A stretch of 64,000 nucleotides of DNA from assembly GCF_001713395.1 (NCBI RefSeq), contig NZ_CP016450.1, positions 2,356,001-2,420,000 of the forward strand. The letters run 5' to 3'. The translations under genes and the position numbers were made by a program. Shown here piece after piece: positions 16,205 to 24,060 of this stretch. Under the pieces are notes generated by a model, which was given only the letters and a program-made list of their open reading frames with translations, was not told where the DNA came from and did not search any database. The first letter of the stretch is position 1. Each line of letters begins with the position of its first letter. This stretch comes from Sinorhizobium sp. RAC02 (GTDB taxonomy: Bacteria > Pseudomonadota > Alphaproteobacteria > Rhizobiales > Rhizobiaceae).

Positions 16205-16402
16205 TCACGCTGCGTCCTCCATGAAGAACGCGATGAGCTTGGCGCGGGAAATCACCCAACGGCCATTCACCTTTTTCGCGGGAAGTTGCTCCTTTTCGAG
16301 CATGTCGAAAGTCGATCGCGTCGTGCGGCCGATGACCTTTCCGATTTCCTCGGCGCCCCAGATCAAATCCAGCGCGCCGGCAATTTCCGCAGATTTCGCC
16401 AT
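16205..16402 (-). CDS. AlpA/excisionase-like DNA-binding protein, 65 aa
   Basis: A small winged-helix-type protein: WGAEEIGKVIGRTTRSTFDM is followed by KKVNGRWVISRAKLIAFF, the recognition helix and wing pattern of MerR-like excisionases. It is the first gene of the leftward early operon and diverges from the ribbon-helix-helix gene at 16512, sharing the operator region. It may direct excision or early gene expression. Confidence 0.75.
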   Translation of the reverse strand: MAKSAEIAGALDLIWGAEEIGKVIGRTTRSTFDMLEKEQLPAKKVNGRWVISRAKLIAFFMEDAA

Positions 16403-16425
16403 ACAGCATAACCTTTCGTTAATGA

Positions 16426-16489
16426 CATCACGGTAATGTAAATTACGGTGATTTCATTGCGCGTCAAGCGAAAAGAAATTACGGTGATG
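16426..16489. promoter_or_regulatory. Repeated operator between divergent regulators
   Basis: AATTACGGTGAT occurs at 16441-16452 and 16477-16488, and a related inverted form ATCACGGTAAT lies at 16427-16437. They sit between the starts of the AlpA-like and ribbon-helix-helix genes. The ribbon-helix-helix protein is the obvious candidate to bind them as an early-promoter switch. Binding is inferred. Confidence 0.65.
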
Positions 16490-16511
16490 TACTTATTGTG
16501 GAGAGGCGTTT

Positions 16512-17066
16512 ATGGCGAAGGCTGGTAGGGGCTCGGATCAATTCCCATTGCGTTTGCCGCCTGGGATGCGTGAGCAGATCAAGCAAGCGGCGGAGGCCAG
16601 TGGCCGGTCGATGAATGAGGAAATCCTTGACGTTTTACGTGAGTATTTTCCTCAGCAACCGGGGATGGAGGAAATTCTCGATGAGATCGCGTACACCGTC
16701 CAAATATTGGAAGCCCTCAGGGTCGAAGAGTCGTCAGATGGACTCACGTCAAGCGACAAAATCCAGATTGTCCTCGGGAGGTTAGACGAAGCAAACGACA
16801 AGCTGAAAAAGTTCTTCGGAGAAAAGCAGCCGTCCGTTGTTAAACTAGACAAGGAGGTACACGCAAATGTAGAGCAACTCATGAAAGAATGGGACATTTC
16901 GTTCGAGGGAAGTCTTGATGGCGTGATTAACGGCCTAGTCCAAATGAGCGTCGACCGCGTTTCACGCCGGGAAGAAAGTATTCGAATAGCTGTAGGCGAA
17001 GGCGACGCTCGGCGCATTGTCGAGCTAATACCGCCATGGGAAACCAGTCCCAGGAGCGGGGAATAA
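16512..17066 (+). CDS. Ribbon-helix-helix (Arc-like) regulator, 184 aa
   Basis: Residues 10-50 match the Arc/MetJ fold: SDQFPLRLPPGMREQIKQAA then ASGRSMNEEILDVL. Such proteins bind operators as dimers of dimers. The C-terminal 130 residues are helical and unassigned. It faces the AlpA-like gene across repeated operators and its stop overlaps the integrase start (TAATG), so it may coordinate integration with early transcription. Confidence 0.85.
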   Translation: MAKAGRGSDQFPLRLPPGMREQIKQAAEASGRSMNEEILDVLREYFPQQPGMEEILDEIAYTVQILEALRVEESSDGLTSSDKIQIVLGRLDEANDKLKKFFGEKQPSVVKLDKEVHANVEQLMKEWDISFEGSLDGVINGLVQMSVDRVSRREESIRIAVGEGDARRIVELIPPWETSPRSGE

Positions 17067-18271
17067 TGTCAGTCCGCAAGCGTGAATGGACGACACCAAA
17101 GGGCGAGGCGAAATCCGCTTGGGTGGTCGATTACTTCGACACGGCCGGAAAACGGCGCCTGAAGACTTTCAGACTGAAGAAAGAGGCCGACCAGTTCGCC
17201 GCCACGGCGAGCGTCGAGGTGCGCGAGGGAGTGCACGTAGCGGATAGCGCGACAATTACCATTGAGGAAGCCGGGAAGCTTTGGCTAAAGTCCGGTGACG
17301 CTGCAGGCCTTGAGCGGACATCAATCGATCAGCGCAAGCAGCACCTTAACCTTCACATCGTGCCCCTGGCGAGCGCGGTAAAGCTCACGAAGGTGACGGC
17401 ACCGTGGGTTCGCTCATTCCAAGATGATCTTCGAGAGAATGGCCGTTCCGCAGCAATGGTGAAGCGCGTGACCGTGAGCCTCGGTAGCATCTTGGCAGAC
17501 GCGCAGGGCCGGGGCTTGGTTGTGCGGAATGCTGTCCATGAGCTGTCGAAGGCCAGATCCGGAACGAAAAAGTCGGAGAAGCGCTCGAAGGCCAAGCTGC
17601 GCGTCGGCATGGATATTCCGACGAACGCAGAAATCCGGCGGATCCTTGACACGGCTGCGGGAAGATATCGGCCGTTGCTGGTAACGATGATCTTCACGGG
17701 TATTCGGGCAAGCGAGGCGCGCGGGCTCCGTTGGGAGGACGTCGACCTCGGAAAGGCGCAGTTGCACATTAGGCAACGAGCCGATCGGTACGGCGAAGTC
17801 GCCATGCCAAAGAGCGAGGCAGGTCAAAGAACCGTCCCCCTACCCCCGATGGTCGTGAACACGCTGAAAGAATGGAAACTGGCATGCCCAAACAGCGAAG
17901 CGGGATTGGTATTCCCGAACGCGGCCGGCAACATCGAATACCACCAAAACATGCTCCAGCGTGGATTATGGCCGACGCAGATCAAGGCAGGCATGGGTGT
18001 TCCGACAGGGAAGTTTGACGAGAAAGGAAACCCGATCATGGCGCCGAAGTATTCCGGCTTTCACGCGCTACGCCACTGGTACGCAAGTTGGCTGATCAAT
18101 CGGAAGTCGGACGGGGGCTTGGAACTGCCGGCGAAGACCGTGCAAACTCGGATGGGCCATAGCTCCATTCAGGTGACGTTCGACACCTACGGTCACCTGT
18201 TCCCGTCGACGGACGAAGGGGCGGAAATGGCTGCCGCGGAAATGGCCCTCTTTGCGATCAATGCAACATGA
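17066..18271 (+). CDS. Tyrosine-type site-specific integrase, 401 aa
   Basis: Catalyses integration at a tRNA gene. The order is an arm-binding N-terminal domain (WVVDYFDTAGKRRLKTFRLK), a core-binding domain around residues 70-170, and a catalytic domain with Arg in TGIRASEARGLRWEDV, HALRH, GHSS and the likely nucleophile Tyr in TFDTYGHLFP. The start is the ATG at 17066 with AGGAGCGGGG upstream. The gene ends 50 bases before the tRNA fragment that marks the attachment site. It appears intact. Confidence 0.95.
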   Translation: MSVRKREWTTPKGEAKSAWVVDYFDTAGKRRLKTFRLKKEADQFAATASVEVREGVHVADSATITIEEAGKLWLKSGDAAGLERTSIDQRKQHLNLHIVPLASAVKLTKVTAPWVRSFQDDLRENGRSAAMVKRVTVSLGSILADAQGRGLVVRNAVHELSKARSGTKKSEKRSKAKLRVGMDIPTNAEIRRILDTAAGRYRPLLVTMIFTGIRASEARGLRWEDVDLGKAQLHIRQRADRYGEVAMPKSEAGQRTVPLPPMVVNTLKEWKLACPNSEAGLVFPNAAGNIEYHQNMLQRGLWPTQIKAGMGVPTGKFDEKGNPIMAPKYSGFHALRHWYASWLINRKSDGGLELPAKTVQTRMGHSSIQVTFDTYGHLFPSTDEGAEMAAAEMALFAINAT

Positions 18272-18320
18272 GTGCAACATGCTGCGTTTTTCAGAAATAA
18301 AACCAGCATTAAATTAAACA

Positions 18321-18364
18321 CTCTGACTCCGTTAATCTTGGTTCGAATCCAGGTTCCCCAGCCA
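18321..18364 (+). other. Attachment site: 3' half of tRNA-Gln(CTG)
   Basis: The sequence starts in an anticodon loop CTCTGAC (anticodon CTG), continues through a T arm CTTGG-TTCGAAT-CCAGG, and ends TTCCCCAGCCA. The 5' half of the tRNA is absent: the bases before 18321 do not pair with the anticodon stem. A run of T follows at 18369-18376, probably the original tRNA terminator. This marks the right end of the element. Confidence 0.85.
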
Positions 18365-18525
18365 ACCTCTTTTTTTTCAATAGAAACAACTACTTGAAAA
18401 ATATTAGCAGCCGCTAAGTGTTAAACCTGCGCGGATGATCCACACGGCTCATCTCGTGAACGTGCGCTACCCTTGCGAATCCTGTGATTCCCGCTCAACC
18501 TGCGATCGGAGTATTGGGGGGGGGC

Positions 18526-18957
18526 ATGGATTTCATATCTTGGTTGCTCGCGCTGATCGGAATCGGTAGCGACCGCGCCATGCACCAGAGCGACCGGCGA
18601 GCAGAAGTGGCAAGGCTGAATGCTGAAGTCGCTGGCGAGGCTGGACGAACGCTCGACATACTTTCCATGGTCACACCACGTCTTACTCGTCTCGCCTCCC
18701 AAGTAGCGACCGACCTGCCAGACCTACACACCACCATTGTTAAATTCTTGGACGAGCAGCGGAGCGCCGCCCTTCAACTTATCCAGATGACGGAAGACAA
18801 CAAACAAAAGATCGCGGGTGCAAAAGGGTTTGTCGATTGGGACAAGACGCTTCACGACTATCAAGAATGGCGCGTCACTGCGTCACGTATTCCACCGTGG
18901 GCGCAAGGCGTCGTTGATCGGTATGACGCTATTTTCCTCGAAGCTGGGATTAGATAA
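18526..18957 (+). CDS. Hypothetical protein with an N-terminal membrane segment, 143 aa
   Basis: The ATG at 18526 begins MDFISWLLALIGIGSD, a short hydrophobic stretch. A long helical region (RRAEVARLNAEVAGEAGRTL) and a C-terminal part ending DRYDAIFLEAGIR follow. GGAGT and a G-run precede the start. The function is unknown. It is the first gene outside the attachment site. Confidence 0.6.
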   Translation: MDFISWLLALIGIGSDRAMHQSDRRAEVARLNAEVAGEAGRTLDILSMVTPRLTRLASQVATDLPDLHTTIVKFLDEQRSAALQLIQMTEDNKQKIAGAKGFVDWDKTLHDYQEWRVTASRIPPWAQGVVDRYDAIFLEAGIR

Positions 18958-19950
18958 AATGCAAGCGTTGTGAGGTTCGAAATCGACCAAAACATTGAAA
19001 AACAATGATAATTTCTGGCTGTTGTAATGTTGTAACGGGCTGAAATTTGGCTGCAAAAACCACTAACCCGCAACCGATGAACTGTCTCGAGCAGTGTGTC
19101 GAGCCAAGGAACATTATGATACTTATACTCTAGAAACTCACTTTGCAGGAACGTATCTTCAAGAACCGACTTTTGGCTACGGTAGAATATCTGGTCTCTT
19201 GAATAGACCTTAACCAATCTATTGAACTGCAAAACTTCAAGTCGATTTAGCTTAATTGTCATAAAACTCGGAACCGTGGAATAACTATTTGTACATGAGT
19301 AAATTACGGCCACTAATGGCGCAATCAGAACTATTGTCTTTCTGTGTCCAATAGAAACTTCGTGAGCCATATTCGTATATAACACACCTCCAGATATAAA
19401 TTCCTGCTCATCTGTGTATGCGACAACGTATTTTCCACCTTGAAAATTTCTAGTTATTAAATCTAACTTATGCGCCAAGTTCATACTTATTAGATTTTTG
19501 TCGACCCTCGGCTCTTTAAAACCCATTCTTTCTTGATAATACGCCGCAGTTTTAGCCTGGCTATTTCTATTCCTGGGACTGCGGACGATCAGTGAAGCAA
19601 GTCCTAAACCAATATCATCGTGGAATGGTTTACTCACGTCATGAGCCGTAAGCCTGTCCATTAATGACGTTTTGGTTCCCCACGGGCTTAGCCTCGAATG
19701 CCAGTAACTCTCCCGTCAAGCTAGGAAACCGGGAGTCGGCGGCATCGAATTTTGATTCAAACGAAAACGACCAAGGGCCATCCATTTTGACGGCATGCCC
19801 GTTGGTGATAGCTCCAAATTGCGCGGGAGGAGACCGAAGCTCTTTACCCTCGGGCGTGATGCGCGTCACGCAATCATCGTCGCCAACCCAAAAACTCGAA
19901 AGGCCTTTCGGCCACCAATGATGCAGGCCAGTTTTAACGGGATTGTTCAT
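18861..19950 (-). pseudogene. Frameshifted HHWWPKGLS-type hypothetical gene
   Basis: The first part (19639-19950) begins MNNPVKTGLHHWWPKGLSSF and contains FGAITNGHAVKMDGPWSFSF. The second part, in another frame up to 19661, continues with LGLASLIVRSPRNRNSQAKT and later KYVVAYTDEQEFISGGV. Together they look like one DUF4238-like protein (weak recall) split by a single-base shift near 19640-19680. The C-terminal 60 codons overlap the opposite gene and are probably not native. Confidence 0.65.
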
Positions 19951-20001
19951 TAAGGTTTTGGTCCATAGTCAATCGGTCGCAAGCAAATTTGTGAGTTAAG
20001 A

Positions 20002-20979
20002 CTAGGTGCGAAGGGGGATGTTTGAATATAACACCTTCTCGTTTGCGTCCTTTACTCCAGCTCTTTCCAGCTCAAGAACAAGGGCGTCCCACACTGGGAT
20101 AGAAAACTGCGTAGGGCCGATTATGACTCTTTCCAAGAGATCCGGCACGCCAATTCCCTTCATCCCGCTCTCTTCGTGGTCTTGTAGAGGTATCTTAAAA
20201 ATTGGTTGCGGTATCCCAGCTATACACTCAACCTCTAGCTTAAGCGCGCCGGGATCATCCAAACCCTGTGTGTGCATAATTCGCCATTCCTTTTCCTCAA
20301 GGAAGCCCGGATGCTTGGAGCACATGGCGATAGCTCGAAGAAGCATGCAGAAATAGCCTTTGATGTCTTCACGAGTTTGCGAAACAACGAATTCTTAGTT
20401 GTCGATGATATTTTTTGCAATTTCTAGGAACACATCTCGAAGTTCGATGTCCCCGAAATAATAGACAGGGCTACTAAACGCGCCAAAGGTCTCTGCTAAG
20501 CTGTATAGTGGCAAAGGGTTTATGACTAATCCAACGCCTACCTGATTTGCGGTGTAAGAACGCCAAATTGACAAGCGCCCAAATGAATTTTCTGACGGCT
20601 CATGTTCTGACAGACACGTAACGTATGTTTTGTTTCGAAGCTGGAAGAGCCAGCCATCGAATCATTGAACACTTTCAGCGGAAAGGTCGGGGAAGATCGC
20701 ATCGATCGCTATAGCGATAGCCCGAAGCCCTTTTTGTGATTCCGAATCTATGGGCGGCTCAAACGAGCGTTGCAGAAGTTGAAAACCGTGTTCCACTTCC
20801 ATGTAGTCGTTCATACACCTCACATTAGGCATCCATACAATGCCATTGCGTATAATGGAGATTGCCGCAGCCGCCGAAGTATAATGAATTAGTCGCTTAT
20901 TGAATTTGATAAGATCATCACGACGCCTGCTTTCGTGTGGGGCAAAAATTTCCCGTAGCTTGAAGCCGTCATCAATCAT
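20002..20979 (-). pseudogene. DUF2971-like gene with two in-frame stops
   Basis: One 326-codon frame holds LIHYTSAAAAISIIRNGIVW and MNDYMEVEHGF, then TYVTCLSEHEPSENSFGRLS, then SSPVYYFGDIELRDVF, then HPGFLEEKEWRI, the order seen in DUF2971 proteins. It is interrupted by TGA at 20662-20664 (after SAESVQ) and TAA at 20395-20397 (after KNIIDN), with no frameshift. Both stops could come from one C-to-T change (CGA and CAA). Confidence 0.8.
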
Positions 20980-21027
20980 AGGAAGCCTCTCGAATCGGCA
21001 ACTTTAGCGATTATACAGAAACTGATT

Positions 21028-21054
21028 AAGCCCGCCGAGGTCATCGGCGGGCTT
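21028..21054 (-). terminator. Terminator-like hairpin
   Basis: AAGCCCGCCG pairs with CGGCGGGCTT around a 7-base loop, 40 bases past the end of the 21094 gene. The T-run on the minus strand is weak. Confidence 0.5.
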
Positions 21055-21093
21055 GAAGTTTAGTCTACGCGGCAGCCTCGGCAGCCAATGAGC

Positions 21094-21237
21094 TCAAGAT
21101 GCCTGAAACTCCTTCTTTGCCGCCTTGCGAAGACCGAGAACGATAAGCTGCTCTGAGGCAGAAAGCGGCTTACGGATTTCGGCAAGCTCACGCGCGGCGA
21201 CCTCGGCGGCATACCTCGCATGAGCATTGTCAACCAT
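21094..21237 (-). CDS. Small helical protein, 47 aa
   Basis: The start at 21237 (MVDNAHARYAAEVAARELAE) lies 22 bases after the preceding stop; an upstream ATG at 21315 would overlap that gene. The remainder is ASEQLIVLGLRKAAKKEFQA. The function is unknown. It forms a two-gene unit with 21260-21496. Confidence 0.5.
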   Translation of the reverse strand: MVDNAHARYAAEVAARELAEIRKPLSASEQLIVLGLRKAAKKEFQAS

Positions 21238-21259
21238 GAGGCGAAGGGTCGGGTCGGGA

Positions 21260-21496
21260 CTAGATTTCGTCCCTAGCCACTTCGTCGGCAGGATCACGAT
21301 AGGTAAGACCGTCACGGCCGTAACCTACTGCCCAAACTTCTACCATATCGAGCAAGTCAAACGTCAGTTCGGGAAGGTCGCGCCGGGCTGCAGGCATAGC
21401 GCACGCGGTTTCAATCTTCACGAACAAGCTGTTTAAAAGCTCATTGCGGGCGTGGCCCGTTGCTACCGTGGTGATCGCCGTGGTATTCGTCGCCAT
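21260..21496 (-). CDS. Hypothetical protein, 78 aa
   Basis: The ATG at 21496 has AGAGG 6 bases upstream. It begins MATNTTAITTVATGHARNEL and ends GLTYRDPADEVARDEI. Cys and Pro residues occur in the middle (ETACAMPAARRDLPEL). No family is recognised. It is probably an accessory phage-type gene. Confidence 0.6.
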   Translation of the reverse strand: MATNTTAITTVATGHARNELLNSLFVKIETACAMPAARRDLPELTFDLLDMVEVWAVGYGRDGLTYRDPADEVARDEI

Positions 21497-21786
21497 AGGA
21501 ACCTCTTTCTTGAAGGTCTGGGGTTTTCGATCTGCCGGGGCGGTTGCACCCGCTTCCGGCAGTAATTCCATCAAGCGGAATGCTTGATGCCACCACGCAA
21601 AGGTCGGTTGATCGGAACGGCATTTAACTGCCGGTCGCGTTCAATTCTGATGTGATTTTCTATGTGGGCCGTCCCTGTTCGTTGCGGGACTTCCTATTAG
21701 CTAGACGAAAGTATAGAAAACAATAGCCGCGCCATAGGCGTGTTGCCTTGACGGCCTCACCTATTGATTTCTTCTGACAGGATTGT

Positions 21787-21981
21787 TTAGGCGGCGTGCT
21801 TGACGCTCTCCAATTCGTCGCCCGTGAAGCAGGACGCCGGCCATATCTCGCCGTGATCGCCGAGGATCATAATCAGGCGCGTGCGAAGGTCATCCGGCGC
21901 TGCCGGATCAAATTTATCAAACAGGTTTTCAAGCTGGTCGAGAACGTCGTGATACGCGTCTGTCGGCATGTAATGCTGCAT
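21787..21981 (-). CDS. Hypothetical acidic protein, 64 aa
   Basis: It begins MQHYMPTDAYHDVLDQLENL and has GEIWPASCFTGDELESV near the end. GGGGGA lies about 11 bases before the ATG. The function is unknown. It lies downstream of the palindrome at 22091, which could regulate it. Confidence 0.5.
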   Translation of the reverse strand: MQHYMPTDAYHDVLDQLENLFDKFDPAAPDDLRTRLIMILGDHGEIWPASCFTGDELESVKHAA

Positions 21982-22090
21982 TTCGATTTCAATCCCCCGG
22001 CCCGATAGTGGGCGGCCTCTTCATGAGTCAGCCGCGCCGATTTGGCAAGCACAAAAATTTCTCAAGACATTGATTATGCTTCTCTAATTT

Positions 22091-22108
22091 TAAGTAAGCA
22101 CTTACTTA
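22091..22108. promoter_or_regulatory. Palindromic operator-like site
   Basis: TAAGTAAG and CTTACTTA form a perfect inverted repeat around two bases in an A+T-rich stretch between 21981 and 22261. The shape suits a dimeric repressor. No regulator gene is adjacent, so its role is unknown. Confidence 0.5.
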
Positions 22109-22260
22109 TCTACTAGATATTTCGGTAAAAGAAGCCTCTGTCGACAAGGAGTGACAGCGGACTTTTCCCTCCCCGTGAGAAGCAGGCGGGAGACGAAACC
22201 CACCTGCTTGACTTTAGTTAAGGCGAGAAGTTGCCGGCGTGCATGAAGTCGCGAGCGGCG

Positions 22261-22671
22261 TCACACGGCGGCACGATCTGCAATGATCCGCGCCATCTTT
22301 GCGGTGAGCTTCAGGTCCTTCTTGTGCTTCTGATATTCGTCAACCTCCATGCCGATGGCGGCCGCCTCGTTCGCTTCCTTCGCGTTAAAGGTCGCCTTCC
22401 GCCGCCGATTGCCGGCGCTCTTAATATGATCGGCGGCCATCAACCGGATGAGACCAAACCGCTGCGCCTTCTCCCGGCGGACAGCGTAAGCCTGCGCCGT
22501 CTCATGTTCTGCGCGGGGCTCGGTGAATAGTGCCGGAAACATCCTGCGCGTCTCACGCTGCCAGTTCGCCACCAGCTCGATTGCAGCCAGGAGCCTCATC
22601 TGAAGCAACTCGTCGGCCAGTTCATACAGTTCGGCAATCTCTGCCAGCTCGGCGGCAACTCTCTCGGCCAT
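22261..22671 (-). CDS. Hypothetical helical phage protein, 136 aa
   Basis: The ATG at 22671 has GAGG 8 bases upstream. The protein is almost all helix (ERVAAELAEIAELYELADEL, REKAQRFGLIRLMAADHIKS, EVDEYQKHKKDLKLTAKMAR). It directly follows the broken HNH gene, where a terminase small subunit often sits, but no terminase motif is clear. The function is unassigned. Confidence 0.55.
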   Translation of the reverse strand: MAERVAAELAEIAELYELADELLQMRLLAAIELVANWQRETRRMFPALFTEPRAEHETAQAYAVRREKAQRFGLIRLMAADHIKSAGNRRRKATFNAKEANEAAAIGMEVDEYQKHKKDLKLTAKMARIIADRAAV

Positions 22672-22732
22672 CTTTGCTTCCTCTTCTTTGAGATGCTTGT
22701 CCAAACGCCCGGCTGAAGGGTGATCTTCTCCA

Positions 22733-23085
22733 TTAGAGGTTCCTTTCAAGGCGCTCCTTGATTGAGTTGTGGCAAGGCGCGCAAAGCGGCTGCCAGTTGG
22801 CGCGGTGCCAGAACAAGCACTTGTCGCCACGGTGCGGATGACATGATCAACAACGGTCGCAAGGCGCGTAACGCCGTCCTTGCTGCATTCGCGGCAGTGC
22901 GGATGACTGGCGAGGTATTCGAGGCGAGCCTTGCGCCATTCGCCATCATAGCCGCGCTTGCCTGCCGAGGGCCGGCGTGCATCGTGGCGACGATTACGCT
23001 CGCGGGTGCTGTTGCGCTGGCATTCGCAGCGCTCACCATGAGGCACGATGCGGCTACAAGAACAAATGCGGGGCGGCATAGTCAT
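22733..23085 (-). pseudogene. HNH endonuclease gene with one-base deletion
   Basis: The N-terminus reads MTMPPRICSCSRIVPHG, then GYDGEWRKARLEYLASHP, CRECSKDG and VVDHVI. In the same frame the sequence then becomes nonsense. Shifting by one base after VVDHVI restores HRGDKCLFWHRANWQPLC and APCHNSIKERLERNL and a TAA at 22733. One C lost near 22850 explains this. The intact protein would carry the full HNH and zinc ligands. Confidence 0.8.
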
Positions 23086-23160
23086 GCTCCACCTGCCATC
23101 TTTGCCTTGAGGGCGTGAAGCCCGGCACGGTCAAATTCGGGGTCGAGGCCATCAGCGACG

Positions 23161-23634
23161 TTACGCGGCCTGCTCGGGATCGGTCGCCCTGCGGGTCGGC
23201 TGCGGATCGGCTTCATCACTACCGGCCAGCCAGCGCGAGCGATCGACAAAGGCCTAATAAGCACGGTTGATTTCGGTCGGCGTGGCGTTCCAAGCCTGCT
23301 CGGGAGTCCAGCCGAGCCAGCCGCTAGCCTTCTCATACTGATCTGCATAGAATTCGAGCCACGAGGGCGGCTGACGAACAGCCGCGAAAAAGGGAAGAAG
23401 CGGCTTTCCCTGATGACCATCGAGGAAAGCCGCTGCCGCTACCTGCCGGTGTGCTGTTGCCGTCAGGATTACGGAAATGATGGTAACGTTGAGGTCGTCC
23501 AGCGCTCGTTCGAGTGCTGGGAACTCATAACAGGCCTCAAGGGTGGCAGCGGCCCGCAAGGAAGGGCGAAGTGTCACGGTGCTGCCACCGTGCGCAATCG
23601 TAACCTGTTCGTATGCGGGCCGCTGAAAAGTCAT
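23161..23634 (-). pseudogene. Phage tail-assembly protein with in-frame amber stop
   Basis: The 126-codon first part (23254-23634) begins MTFQRPAYEQVTIAHGGSTV and ends TPEQAWNATPTEINRAY. The same frame continues after TAG as AFVDRSRWLAGSDEADPQP to a TAA at 23161. A CAG to TAG change would explain the break. The first part resembles small tail-tube or tail-chaperone proteins of GTA/lambdoid type (recall). It follows the capsid fragment. Confidence 0.65.
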
Positions 23635-23637
23635 CGC

Positions 23638-24060
23638 TTAGACCGTCGCCATCTTCAGCTTGCGGAAAGCATCGGGGCGAACGACGCCAGCGCCGAAACG
23701 GCGACGAGCATGGAAACGAACCTGACCCTCGGTTGCCAAAAGATACGGGTTCGGGCGAACGCCGAAGGCAACGCGGTCATAGATGCGGTAGCCGGCCTTG
23801 AAGCCGCCGAAGATGACCGGGAAGGCATTCGCGGCGATGTCCGGCTTGTCCAGAAGTTCGACAACCGGGCGGCCAAGAATCGTTTCCGGCTGGCCTGCCT
23901 GATAGGACGGCTGCCACAGATAATTGCCGTTGCCGTCCTTCAGGGTGCGGATGGTGGCGAGCGTAGTCCCATTCATTGCCCACGTCCCCCGGTTCCGGTA
24001 GACGCCCGGCAGGGCATACATGAGCTTGATAAGCGCGTCGGCAGAAAGGTTTTGCTCCGA
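23638..24060 (-). pseudogene. Phage major capsid protein, C-terminal fragment
   Basis: Residues such as KLMYALPGVYRNRGTWAMNG, TLKDGNGNYLWQPSYQAG, VELLDKPDIAANAFPVIFGG and GVRPNPYLLATEGQVRFHAR match the C-terminal third of HK97-type capsid proteins. Its frame runs without a break back to the RTX stop codon at 24061-24063, where capsid similarity ends. No start is present for the missing two-thirds. The RTX gene and the capsid gene therefore join exactly at that stop. Confidence 0.85.

Noticed and set aside
18321..18364. A functional tRNA gene
   Set aside because: Only the part from the anticodon loop to CCA is present; the acceptor 5' strand, D arm and anticodon 5' stem are missing.
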